Assembly: GCA_903864275.1 (NCBI GenBank)
Contig: CAIPFE010000033.1
Coordinates: forward strand, 1-64,000
Source of the DNA: an uncultured Mucilaginibacter sp.
GTDB lineage: Bacteria > Bacteroidota > Bacteroidia > Sphingobacteriales > Sphingobacteriaceae
Direction: 5' to 3'
DNA: 64,000 nucleotides
The notes below the pieces were generated by a model, which was not told the DNA's origin, searched no databases, and saw nothing but the letters and a program-made list of their open reading frames with translations. The translations under genes and the position numbers were made by a program. Shown here in pieces: positions 1 through 7,874 of this stretch (within the stretch, counting starts at the first letter, position 1; every line of letters starts with the position of its first letter).

Positions 1-85
1 AAAGAAGTCAGTTATCAATAACCACTTTTAATAACTAACTTTGAAAACGCTTTTACAGCTCTCGCTGCTATCGTTCGCCAGCTAA

Positions 86-751
86 TTGCCTGGTCACTTT
101 GCCACGGAATCAGGTGGTCAACATCCCCGGAATATCAACATTATTGGCGAAACCGTGCCTGAAGAAATAAAAGAAAAATACCTTTTACAGCATAATAAGG
201 TATTTAAAGAACAGGTATTAGTTCAAATGTATTCATTTGGATTACATCATAATTTGCTTAACCAGGAACGAAAAGATTATTTTAATGCTATTTTAAAACA
301 ACGTGGTGACCGCAGATGGGCCATTCTTAAAAAGGATCTGGGAATTACTGAAAACGTTTTTCAAAAGTTTAAAACAGATCACGCAGAAGAATATCGAAAT
401 GCCCGCATGATACTATTGGGCTTTCATGATGAAACGCTAACCGAAAATTCTTCTCAATATCCCATCTATTGGGATGAAGAACGTTTTGTACATATTTATG
501 CCAGGCACTATGTTGATTATTTTATCAATTTCTCCACCTATAAAGGTACCCACTTCCAATACAGCTATAAGGATATTAGAAGGTTAGTTTGCCTGATTCT
601 CGATAGCTTAAAAGGCCAAATTGAAGCTGCTCTGTCGGTAGGCAAACGTTTTGATAAATATGGAGATCAGGGTTATTATTTTAATGGTAATTATTATACC
701 TTAAGAATAGATGAAACCGGCAGATTAATGACCTTTTTTCCGATGGCTTGA
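86..751 (+). CDS. Hypothetical protein on the integrated element
   Basis: I do not recognise this 221-aa soluble protein. An in-frame TAA lies directly before the TTG codon at 86, so the frame cannot extend further left. TTG is an unusual start, and the first in-frame ATG is at 227 (start of MYSFGLHH), so the true protein may be about 174 aa, or the ORF may be the tail of a truncated gene. The product is rich in aromatic and charged residues, with no membrane segment, signal peptide or cysteine cluster. It ends about 100 bp before the recombinase accessory ORF and is probably cargo of the same element. Confidence 0.5.
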   Translation: MPGHFATESGGQHPRNINIIGETVPEEIKEKYLLQHNKVFKEQVLVQMYSFGLHHNLLNQERKDYFNAILKQRGDRRWAILKKDLGITENVFQKFKTDHAEEYRNARMILLGFHDETLTENSSQYPIYWDEERFVHIYARHYVDYFINFSTYKGTHFQYSYKDIRRLVCLILDSLKGQIEAALSVGKRFDKYGDQGYYFNGNYYTLRIDETGRLMTFFPMA

Positions 752-855
752 ATTTTTGAAGCAAATTTTATTTCTCGCAACTCACGCTATTCTTGCGGGT
801 GTATAGAATTCTGATATTGCAAATTTACCTTTTAACAAAGCGAAAGGGGTAGGCA

Positions 856-1032
856 ATGACAAGGGAAAAACGTTCGGTAACACCAGAAAAGGCGATTGAG
901 ATTCTTAAAAAACACGGTACAATTGTTACACTGGAAGAAGTAAAACTTATTTTGGATTTCATGTATAAATTTGGTAAATTGGCGGTAGATCAACAAGTTA
1001 ACTTATTGGAAATCAAGAATAAAAAAGTTTAA
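856..1032 (+). CDS. Small 58-aa accessory ORF upstream of the recombinase
   Basis: A 58-aa ORF starts with ATG after a purine-rich AAAGGGG about 6 bp upstream. The product begins MTREKRSVTPEKAIEIL and looks helical: a basic N-terminus, then amphipathic helices with VTLEEVKLILDFMYKF in the middle. It ends 39 bp before the serine recombinase on the same strand, which suggests co-transcription. Short helical ORFs in this position could be a recombination directionality factor or a regulator of the recombinase, but nothing in the sequence proves that. Confidence 0.6.
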   Translation: MTREKRSVTPEKAIEILKKHGTIVTLEEVKLILDFMYKFGKLAVDQQVNLLEIKNKKV

Positions 1033-1071
1033 CGGGTGTTGCGTTTAAATAACCTTTAGTAATCGTTTTAC

Positions 1072-2685
1072 ATGAAAATTGCAGATTTATATATCCGGGT
1101 TAGTACAGATGAGCAAGCAGATAAGGGCTATTCACAACGTGGTCAGGAAGATGTACTTTTAAAGTATTGTAATATTAGCAATATCAAAGTGCGTAACGTA
1201 ATCTTCGAGGATCATTCGGCAAAAACCTTTGAACGGCCTGAGTGGAAAAACCTGCTTGTAGAACTTAAGAAACATAAAGGGAAAACGGACTTGGTGCTTT
1301 TTACCAAGTGGGATCGTTTCAGCAGGAACGCAAGCGATGCTTACCAGATGATAAGCGCCTTGCGTAAAATCGGGGTTGAGCCGCAGGCTATTGAACAGCC
1401 ATTGGATATGAATATCCCGGAAAACAAGATGATGCTTGCCGTTTACCTGACCACTCCCGAAATTGAAAATGACAGACGAGCGTTAAATGTAAAACATGGA
1501 ATGCGACAGGCCAGGAAAGAAGGCCGCTGGATGGGTGTTGCCCCGCCAGGCTATGCCAATAAAGTTGACGAAAACGGCAGAAAGTATGTGGCTATTTCTG
1601 AACCACAAGCATCACATATTCGCTGGGCCTTTGAACAAATTGCTGAAGGTATCTACTCAACTTCGGAAGTCTACAAAATGGCAAAAGGGCGCGGACTGTC
1701 ATGCAGTGTAAATAGTTTTTGGACGGCTATCCGAAATGTAGGCTATTGCGGTAAAGTAGTTATATCAGCCTATAAAAATGAAGAAACCTATTTGGTAAAA
1801 GGATTACATGAAGCGATCATATCGGAATCGCTGTTTTACAATGTTCAGGATGTACTAACCGGCAGAAAAAAAGAAATTGCCCCGAATGGTGTAACGCTCG
1901 TTTCACAGGATAAGCTTCCTTTAAGGGGTTTCTTAAACTGTACAAAATGTCTGAGGGTGCTTACCGGGAGTGCTTCAAAGGGAAGGAACGGCTATTACCA
2001 TTATTATCATTGCAGTTCAACATGCGGCATTAGGTATAATGCAAAAACCGTAAATATGGATTTTATATATGAATTAAGGAAATATGTTCCAAAACCCGGC
2101 ATGGCAGAAGTTTTCAAAGAGGTGGTGTGTGACCTTTACAAGGATGGCAAACAGTTTGAACTGGGCGAAAAGAAGCTGTTTATATCGCAGATTACAGATA
2201 GTAACAACCGCATAACCAAAGCCAGGGAATTGCTTTTAAATGACGGTATAGATCAGTCAGAGTATAAATTGATTAAATCGGAAGCCGAAGAAAAGATTGT
2301 CAGGCTTGAAGCAAAATTAAATGACTTTGTTGCAAACGGTACTGCATCAGTAGATATTGAAGGGCTTGTTTATAAAGCTGTAGAAAACCTTAAAAAGCTT
2401 GACCTACTTTATTTAAACGCTAATATTGAGGAGCAAAGGTTTATTATCGGTTCGATGTTCCCTGAAAAATGGACTTATTCAAATACAGGACATCGAACCG
2501 GAAAGGTCAATTTGGCGGCACTTCTTATCTATCAGATTAACAGTAAATTAGGGCATAAAAAAACCCGGATCAGAACAAAAATGCGTTCTGTATCCGGGTT
2601 TGTACTCAGAGCGGGAATCGAACCCGCACTCCGTTTACGGGAACAGGATTTTAAGTCCTGCGTGTCTACCAGTTCCACCATCTGA
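1072..2685 (+). CDS. Large serine recombinase (site-specific integrase) next to tRNA-Leu
   Basis: The 537-aa protein has the large serine recombinase layout. An N-terminal resolvase-type catalytic domain begins ADLYIRVSTDEQ, with the nucleophile Ser11. A recombinase DNA-binding domain follows (about 150-260, with GMRQARKEGRWMG and GYCGKVV). Then come a Cys zinc ribbon (about 290-325: CTKC then HCSSTC) and a charged coiled-coil-like region (about 370-430). Family members integrate and excise mobile elements. The usual fold seems to end near residue 495; the last ~40 residues are read from the tRNA-Leu terminator and through antisense tRNA-Leu (FVLRAGIEPALRLREQ). The gene therefore runs straight into the likely attachment site, with the element lying to the left. 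The tail is probably acquired by integration and not needed for catalysis. Confidence 0.92.
   Translation: MKIADLYIRVSTDEQADKGYSQRGQEDVLLKYCNISNIKVRNVIFEDHSAKTFERPEWKNLLVELKKHKGKTDLVLFTKWDRFSRNASDAYQMISALRKIGVEPQAIEQPLDMNIPENKMMLAVYLTTPEIENDRRALNVKHGMRQARKEGRWMGVAPPGYANKVDENGRKYVAISEPQASHIRWAFEQIAEGIYSTSEVYKMAKGRGLSCSVNSFWTAIRNVGYCGKVVISAYKNEETYLVKGLHEAIISESLFYNVQDVLTGRKKEIAPNGVTLVSQDKLPLRGFLNCTKCLRVLTGSASKGRNGYYHYYHCSSTCGIRYNAKTVNMDFIYELRKYVPKPGMAEVFKEVVCDLYKDGKQFELGEKKLFISQITDSNNRITKARELLLNDGIDQSEYKLIKSEAEEKIVRLEAKLNDFVANGTASVDIEGLVYKAVENLKKLDLLYLNANIEEQRFIIGSMFPEKWTYSNTGHRTGKVNLAALLIYQINSKLGHKKTRIRTKMRSVSGFVLRAGIEPALRLREQDFKSCVSTSSTI
2557..2601 (-). terminator. Intrinsic terminator of tRNA-Leu
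   Basis: AAACCCGGAT-CAGAAC pairs with GTTCTG-T-ATCCGGGTTT, a long stem with one bulged base around a short A-rich loop. On the minus strand a T run follows, directly after the 3' end of tRNA-Leu. It lies inside the 3' end of the recombinase reading frame. Confidence 0.8.
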
Positions 2686-2687
2686 GC
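2603..2687 (-). tRNA. tRNA-Leu (anticodon UAA)
   Basis: The minus strand reads GCTCAGATGGTGGAACTGG, then AGACACGC, then the anticodon arm CAGGA-CTTAAAA-TCCTG with anticodon TAA. A long variable arm (TTCCCGTAAACGGA) marks a class II tRNA, followed by the T arm GCGGGTTCGATTCCCGC. The acceptor stem GCTCAGA/TCTGAGT has one G-U pair at its end. The discriminator is A and no CCA is encoded. Length is 85 nt. It is the likely attachment site of the neighbouring element. Confidence 0.95.
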
Positions 2688-2721
2688 GTGGCCATGTTAA
2701 TCCGGCATTTAAACCTCTTAA

Positions 2722-2750
2722 CAATAAATCCCTTCTTGTGGAAGGGATTT
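2722..2750 (-). terminator. Hairpin terminator after tRNA-Gly
   Basis: AAATCCCTTC and GAAGGGATTT form a perfect 10-bp stem with a 5-nt loop, located immediately 3' of tRNA-Gly on the minus strand and followed by TTATTGTT. Confidence 0.7.
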
Positions 2751-2751
2751 G

Positions 2752-2824
<73 letters not shown>

Positions 2825-2941
2825 TTTTGCGGAGTGCAAATATAGACAGAATTGCCTATTGTGCAAGGGTAAAGTTTATTTTTTTAAGGAGCGGGTTTGG
2901 ATATGGATATATTAAGCCGGATTGGCTTGATTGTCAGGGCA

Positions 2942-2984
2942 CGTCAAAAACTTACGAAGTTTTAAAAACTTCGTAAGTTTCGGG
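2942..2984 (-). terminator. recX terminator overlapping the stop codon
   Basis: A 12-14 bp stem (ACTTACGAAGTTTT / AAAACTTCGTAAGT) is followed on the minus strand by TTTTTGACG. The hairpin starts inside the last codons of recX, so it encodes the EVFKTS tail. Confidence 0.75.
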
Positions 2985-3464
2985 GTTCTTCAAAACATCC
3001 GAGATCAAGTCGCTTTCATACCCCTTACCCAAAGCATATTGCTGTAATTTATAATTCCGTTTATGCAAATTCTTCTCACCTAAAACAGCGCCTTTTTTTG
3101 CTAAAACCTTTTGCAGCATTAATAAATATTCGTCATCGGGTATACTTTGCAGCGCCTTTTTTATCAAAACATCAGGCACCTGCTTAAATTTCAGGCCCTG
3201 CTTTATTTTCACCTTCCCCCACCCTTTTTGCCTGAATTTGCCTGTAGCGTAGGTTTTAGCAAAGCGCTCTTCGTTTAAAAAATTATCGTTGATCAATCCG
3301 CTGACAATATTTTCAACCACATTGGCAGGCTGCGCCCATTCGTACAATTTATCCCTTACTTCCTGGATTGAACGCTCCTGGTAGCCGCAATAATGCCCGG
3401 CTTTTGCGCGTGCGGCGTGCTCATCAATAATTTTTTTTGTTTCGGGGCTGTCCATCACCATCAA
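2952..3464 (-). CDS. recX: Regulatory protein RecX
   Basis: The 170-aa protein matches RecX, which modulates RecA filaments during recombination and the SOS response. Visible signatures are the CGYQERSIQEVRDKL helix, the LINDNFLNEERFAKTYATGKF segment typical of the family, and the following KVKIKQGLKFKQV helix, giving the repeated three-helix units of RecX. The annotated start gives MMVMDSPETKK; a start at the third Met is equally possible. It diverges from murF-alr with 49 bp between the starts. The last few residues are encoded by a terminator hairpin and are probably not conserved. Confidence 0.88.
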   Translation of the reverse strand: MMVMDSPETKKIIDEHAARAKAGHYCGYQERSIQEVRDKLYEWAQPANVVENIVSGLINDNFLNEERFAKTYATGKFRQKGWGKVKIKQGLKFKQVPDVLIKKALQSIPDDEYLLMLQKVLAKKGAVLGEKNLHKRNYKLQQYALGKGYESDLISDVLKNPETYEVFKTS

Positions 3465-3513
3465 AATTCGTCAAAAATTCTTCTATTGACGGAAATATAA
3501 GCAAATTCGTAGC

Positions 3514-5976
3514 ATGCTCAGCAATCAATACGCCATAAGCGAGGTTCAGCGGATCATTAAAGCCGGCGGGACCATCATCATTGACAATACCATCAGTACA
3601 TTGCTTACTGATAGCCGCCGCATCACAAACGCGCCTGAAGGCCTGTTCTTCGCCCTGAGCGGCAGGCGCAACGGGCACGAGTTTGTTGCAGAAGCCTTTG
3701 CGAGCGGCGTGCGCAACTTCGTGGTAAAGCAGGGCCCCGAACTGAGAATGCCAGAAGCCAACTTTTTAATTGTGGACGATGTGCTAGCCGCCCTGCAAAC
3801 ACTGGCGGCTTATCACCGCAGCCGTTTTAATTTGGAAGTGATCGGCATTACGGGCAGTAACGGCAAAACTATTGTGAAGGAATGGCTGTACCAGTTGATG
3901 CACATTGATAAGAATATTGTGCGCAACCCCAAAAGCTATAACTCGCAAATTGGGGTGCCGCTTTCGGTATGGCAGATAGATGAGAAAAACGACCTTGGCA
4001 TTTTTGAGGCAGGGATCTCGACTATCAATGAAATGGCTAAGCTTGAGGCCATTATAAGGCCTACCGTAGGGGTTTTAACCCACATCGGCACTGCCCACGA
4101 TGAAGGCTTTGCCGACTACCGGCAAAAAATGCTGGAAAAACTGGCGCTTTTTAAAAACTGCCGCCTGCTCATTCATAATTATGACCAACTGATTGATTTC
4201 AAAAAAGATATCGCTGTAAAGGACTGTTTTACCTGGAGCCGCAAATTTAAGCAAGCCGACCTTTATGTTTTTAGCGAGACGGAAGTTGATAAAGATTTTT
4301 ATTTCCGGGCAAAATTCAAAGGAAAAGAAATAGAAGGGCTCATCCCTTTCCTTGATGCGGCCTCAGTTGAAAATGCCATTGTTTGCTGGGCCGTGATGCT
4401 GGCCATGGGGTACAGCACTACGCAAACCGATAAACGGATAGAGCGCCTGAGCGCGGTGAGCATGCGCCTGGAGCTCAAAACGGGCATTAATGGCTGCTCG
4501 GTGATCGATGATTCGTATAATTCGGACTTACAATCGTTAGAGATAGCGCTGAACTTTCTGACCCAGCAAAATCAACACGAAAAAAAATCGGTGATACTGT
4601 CGGATATATTCCAGTCGGGTTTGCAGCCCGATGTTTTGTACAAACAGGTGGCCGACATGATCCATACAAAAAAGGTCAGCAAATTTATTGGCGTGGGCGA
4701 AGCACTGATGGCCCACAAGGATTACTTTGTCGTTGGCGAAAAACACTTTTATCCCGATACCCCCACCCTGCTGCGGCATTTGCGGTCATTGAATTTTAAG
4801 GAGGAAGCTATCCTGATCAAAGGCTCGCGCAGTTTTGAGTTCGAAAACGTGAGCCATGTTTTGGCACAAAAAGCCCACGAAACGGTAATGGAGATAAACC
4901 TGAACGCCCTGCTCAATAACCTTAATTTTTACCGTAACAAGTTAAAACCCGGGGTAAAAGTAATGGCGATGGTAAAGGCATTCTCGTATGGCAGCGGCAC
5001 CTACGAGGTAGCCAATATCTTGCAATATAACAAAGTTGACTACCTGGCGGTGGCCTATATTGATGAGGGAGTAGCGCTGCGCAAAACTGGCATCTCCCTG
5101 CCCATAATGGTGCTTAACCCCGAGGCATCGGCCTTTGATATGTTGACGGAACATAACCTGGAGCCTGTTATTTACAGCTTCGGCCTGTTTGACGACTATG
5201 TAAAATATGCCCGCAACAAAAATGTGCTCAACTATCCCGTACACCTTAAAATTGATACCGGCATGCATCGCCTGGGTTTCGAAAATTTTGAGACAGAGAT
5301 CCTCTGCGACCTTTTAGAAGAGAACCGTTACGTGCAAGTGCGGTCGGTATTTTCGCACCTGGTTGCCAGCGAGGCAACACAGCACGACGACTTTACCAGG
5401 CTACAGATCAGCAGCTTCGAGAAGGCATTTAAACAAATAGAACAGACGCTGGGCTATGAGGTGATCAAACACATTTCCAATACTTCGGGTATTAGCCGCT
5501 GGCCGGGCGCGCAATATGACATGGTAAGGCTGGGCATCGGCCTGTATGGCATCGACGCCGCAACCCCTGCGGACGACGCCGGCCTGCAGCCAATTGCAAG
5601 CTTAAAAACAAGCATATCGCAGGTAAAAAATATACGTGCCCATGAAAGCATCAGCTATAGCCGTAGCGGCAGCCTGGCGCACGATGGCAAAATAGCAACC
5701 GTGCGCATCGGCTATGCCGATGGCTATTTACGCGCCTTTGGTAACGGCGTTGGAAAAATGCTGGTTAAAGGGCACGTTGTACATACAGTCGGCAACATCA
5801 CCATGGATATGTGCATGCTGGATGTCACCGGGGTTGCGGTAGAAGAGGGCGATGAGGTGATCGTTTTTAATGAGCACCAGCGCATTGAAGCGCTGGCAGA
5901 ACAGATCGGCACTGTCCCTTATGAAATATTAACAAATATTTCGCAACGGGTAAAAAGAGTGTATTTTTATGAATAG
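3514..5976 (+). CDS. murF-alr: Bifunctional MurF (UDP-MurNAc-tripeptide:D-Ala-D-Ala ligase) / alanine racemase
   Basis: An 820-aa fusion of two peptidoglycan precursor enzymes, an arrangement known in Bacteroidota. Residues 1 to ~455 are MurF-like, with the Mur ligase ATP-binding loop GITGSNGKT at 111-119, the central domain (FEAGIST, THIGTAHDEGF) and the C-terminal domain (IDDSYNSDLQSLEIAL). Residues ~458-820 are a fold-type III PLP alanine racemase: the Schiff-base lysine is K488 in MVKAFSYGSG, substrate-binding KIDTGMHRLGF follows, and the second catalytic base lies in ISYSRSGS. The racemase supplies D-Ala and the ligase adds D-Ala-D-Ala to the tripeptide in the cytoplasm. It is probably co-transcribed with the DUF502 gene 13 bp downstream. 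Confidence 0.95.
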   Translation: MLSNQYAISEVQRIIKAGGTIIIDNTISTLLTDSRRITNAPEGLFFALSGRRNGHEFVAEAFASGVRNFVVKQGPELRMPEANFLIVDDVLAALQTLAAYHRSRFNLEVIGITGSNGKTIVKEWLYQLMHIDKNIVRNPKSYNSQIGVPLSVWQIDEKNDLGIFEAGISTINEMAKLEAIIRPTVGVLTHIGTAHDEGFADYRQKMLEKLALFKNCRLLIHNYDQLIDFKKDIAVKDCFTWSRKFKQADLYVFSETEVDKDFYFRAKFKGKEIEGLIPFLDAASVENAIVCWAVMLAMGYSTTQTDKRIERLSAVSMRLELKTGINGCSVIDDSYNSDLQSLEIALNFLTQQNQHEKKSVILSDIFQSGLQPDVLYKQVADMIHTKKVSKFIGVGEALMAHKDYFVVGEKHFYPDTPTLLRHLRSLNFKEEAILIKGSRSFEFENVSHVLAQKAHETVMEINLNALLNNLNFYRNKLKPGVKVMAMVKAFSYGSGTYEVANILQYNKVDYLAVAYIDEGVALRKTGISLPIMVLNPEASAFDMLTEHNLEPVIYSFGLFDDYVKYARNKNVLNYPVHLKIDTGMHRLGFENFETEILCDLLEENRYVQVRSVFSHLVASEATQHDDFTRLQISSFEKAFKQIEQTLGYEVIKHISNTSGISRWPGAQYDMVRLGIGLYGIDAATPADDAGLQPIASLKTSISQVKNIRAHESISYSRSGSLAHDGKIATVRIGYADGYLRAFGNGVGKMLVKGHVVHTVGNITMDMCMLDVTGVAVEEGDEVIVFNEHQRIEALAEQIGTVPYEILTNISQRVKRVYFYE

Positions 5977-5989
5977 AAATTGATGCACG

Positions 5990-6580
5990 ATGAGTAGAAT
6001 AGTAAGAGCTTTATTAAGGTATTTTGTTAAAGGGCTGTTAATAGTATTGCCCCTTGGCGCAGCGTGTTTTTTAATTTTCTGGGCCGTAAAAAGCCTTGAT
6101 AACGCGCTGAACCTGAGTGATTTTATCTGGACGGATAAAGCAGGTAAACCCATCCATATCCCTGGCCTGGGCATTGTAAACGTGGTGGTGCTGATACTAA
6201 TAGCCGGCATACTGGTAACCAACGTAGTAACCGACCCGATAAAACGCTGGTTTAACCGCTGGCTAAACCGCTTGCCCCTGTTTAAATTTTTATATTCATC
6301 CATAAAGGACCTTACAGAAGCTTTCGTTGGCGAGGAAAAAAAATTCAACGAACCTGTTATTGTAGAGGTAAACGAATTTGGCTTAAAAAAAATCGGCTTC
6401 ATCGTACAAAAAGACCTGTCTTCATTGAATCTTCCGGGCGAAGTAGCGGTGTATTTTCCATTTTCTTACTCCTTCGCGGGGCAGGTGGTTATTATCCCTG
6501 CCGATAAGGTGAAACCAATTGACAAGAGTGCCGCTGATATGATGAAATTTGTGATATCGGGCGGGGTTAGCGGACTGTGA
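5990..6580 (+). CDS. DUF502 family integral membrane protein
   Basis: The 196-aa protein has two N-terminal transmembrane helices (about 12-34 and 60-85), the second followed by TNVVTDPIKRWFNRWLNRLPLFKFLYSSIKDL, which is characteristic of DUF502 proteins. A soluble C-terminal part contains the family-like EVNEFGLKKIGFIVQKD and a terminal ISGGVSG. Its function is unknown; relatives in plants are linked to membrane trafficking but no bacterial role is established. It follows murF-alr closely and converges with a DUF4199 gene. Confidence 0.85.
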   Translation: MSRIVRALLRYFVKGLLIVLPLGAACFLIFWAVKSLDNALNLSDFIWTDKAGKPIHIPGLGIVNVVVLILIAGILVTNVVTDPIKRWFNRWLNRLPLFKFLYSSIKDLTEAFVGEEKKFNEPVIVEVNEFGLKKIGFIVQKDLSSLNLPGEVAVYFPFSYSFAGQVVIIPADKVKPIDKSAADMMKFVISGGVSGL

Positions 6581-6722
6581 GAAGCTAAAAGCTCAAAGCA
6601 GAAAGCAGAAAGCAATAATATATTACATATGGCGCTACTTAGGTTTATGAGAAATTAAATAGCCTTTATATAATTACCAATATCTTAAGCTTTCTGCTTT
6701 GGACTTTCAGCTTTCAGCTTTT
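6581..6722. repeat. Imperfect inverted repeats between convergent genes
   Basis: GAAGCTAAAAGCTCAAAGC and AGCAGAAAGCA near 6580-6612 are mirrored by AGCTTTCTGCTTTGG and CTTTCAGCTTTTAGCT near 6690-6722. The pair can fold into a long hairpin between the ends of the DUF502 and DUF4199 genes, so it probably terminates transcription from both sides. Confidence 0.6.
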
Positions 6723-7244
6723 AGCTACTCTTTCTCTTTTCATTAATAATAACGAGGATATTAAGGAAACGATAGTACCCAGCGCGCCGATGGTCAGGAT
6801 CATCCCGCAAAAATTGTAGAACGGATTTTTATTGAAAGCCATCTCCTGTTTTATTTCGACCATTTTGGCTGCGAATTGAGCGGGCGGGAGGGCTTTCCGG
6901 TATTGTTCTATATCGTAAGCGGCAATATTTTCATAAAATTTAGGGTCGATGATAAATACATACACCGTTTCGATAATTGCAAATGATACGGTAGGTATGG
7001 TTACTATCAATAGCCCCACCCACAGCGCTTTCAAAAAAGTAATGCTGCCGTTGCTAACCACGTCGCGAAAATACCGTATCCCGAAATAAACGAACACCAA
7101 CGGGCTGATGATGGTAACATACCCGATGAACCCCTGAACCTTATGGTCGACGTGGGTGATGTCGATAATAAGCCATGTTAAAATAAAAGTGATAAGTTCA
7201 AAAAGGCCTGCGTAGCCACCATACCGTAAAATAACTTTTTTCAT
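6714..7244 (-). CDS. DUF4199 domain membrane protein
   Basis: The 176-aa protein has four predicted membrane helices (about 8-30, 38-60, 70-95 and 140-168) and a loop with QYRKALPPAQFAAKMVEIKQEM between helices 3 and 4. This arrangement, with the final NPFYNFCGMILTIGALGTIVSLISS helix, matches the DUF4199 family common in Bacteroidota. No biochemical role is known. It is a single gene on the minus strand, with the inverted-repeat region at its 3' end. Confidence 0.82.
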   Translation of the reverse strand: MKKVILRYGGYAGLFELITFILTWLIIDITHVDHKVQGFIGYVTIISPLVFVYFGIRYFRDVVSNGSITFLKALWVGLLIVTIPTVSFAIIETVYVFIIDPKFYENIAAYDIEQYRKALPPAQFAAKMVEIKQEMAFNKNPFYNFCGMILTIGALGTIVSLISSLLLMKRERVAKS

Positions 7245-7350
7245 AACCTGTTGATTTTTAGACCAAATTAACAGTAAGTTTTTGAAATTTTCATTAACCC
7301 GGAAGTAGTATTTCGCCGGATTTATTAAAAATACAACTTTAGTATTATGG

Positions 7351-7447
7351 GTTAAGTCGAAAGTCTGAAGTCGAAAGTCCTAAGTCAAGGAGCAAAGAAG
7401 AACTGTAATTCGACTTAAGACTTCAGACTTTCGACTTCAGACTTAGC
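7351..7447. repeat. Inverted 'AAGTC' repeat cluster
   Basis: AAGTCGAAAGTCTGAAGTCG and GAAAGTCCTAAGTC at about 7354-7386 are mirrored at about 7411-7445 by CGACTTAAGACTTCAGACTT and TCGACTTCAGACTT. The right arm encodes the last ~10 codons of the LuxR-type gene (SEVESLKS), and the whole can act as its terminator. Related short motifs recur near 12740-12785 and 12929-12955. Confidence 0.65.
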
Positions 7448-7861
7448 AATAGATAACTCCAGCGCCTTCTTCACCGCCTCCGTCCGCCGCTCCACCTGCA
7501 GTTTCTGAAAAATATTGGAGATGTGTTTTTTGATGGTATTCTCGGAAATAAACAATTTATCGGCAATTTGCTGGTTTGAGAGGCCTTCGTGCATCAGTAA
7601 TAATATTTCGGCTTCGCGTTTGCTGATACCCTCTTTTAAAAGCTGTTCATGATTAATTGAAGTCGGGGCAGCTTGCGTAACGATTACTTTTTTTAAAAAC
7701 AATTGCCGGCTCAGCATTATCCCGATCACCAGGAACAGCAGGCTGAAGCCGGCTATCCATACATCGCCAAAATCATTGTTCAAATGATAAATACTTGCCA
7801 CCCTGAACAATATCAACAGCGCGGTGATCAGTAACCCAAAGCCAATAATTACTGGTTTCAT
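7415..7861 (-). CDS. Membrane-anchored LuxR-type transcription regulator
   Basis: A 148-aa protein. I place the start at the ATG at 7861 (MKPVIIGFG), because a longer frame would overlap the upstream transporter gene. Two transmembrane helices (about 4-22 and 33-52) precede a C-terminal LuxR/GerE helix-turn-helix at about 78-140 with the family core GISKREAEILLLMHEGLSNQ, then QIADKLFISENTIKKHISNI. There is no receiver domain. The product would bind DNA while held at the inner membrane, a layout common in Bacteroidota. It lies 13 bp after the MFS gene and probably shares its transcript. The last ~10 residues come from an intergenic repeat. Confidence 0.85.
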   Translation of the reverse strand: MKPVIIGFGLLITALLILFRVASIYHLNNDFGDVWIAGFSLLFLVIGIMLSRQLFLKKVIVTQAAPTSINHEQLLKEGISKREAEILLLMHEGLSNQQIADKLFISENTIKKHISNIFQKLQVERRTEAVKKALELSIAKSEVESLKS

Positions 7862-7874
7862 ATTGCTTACTAAT

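Noticed and set aside
1496..1711. Alternative 71-aa ORF inside the recombinase
   Set aside because: Fully inside the recombinase in another frame and without recognisable features.
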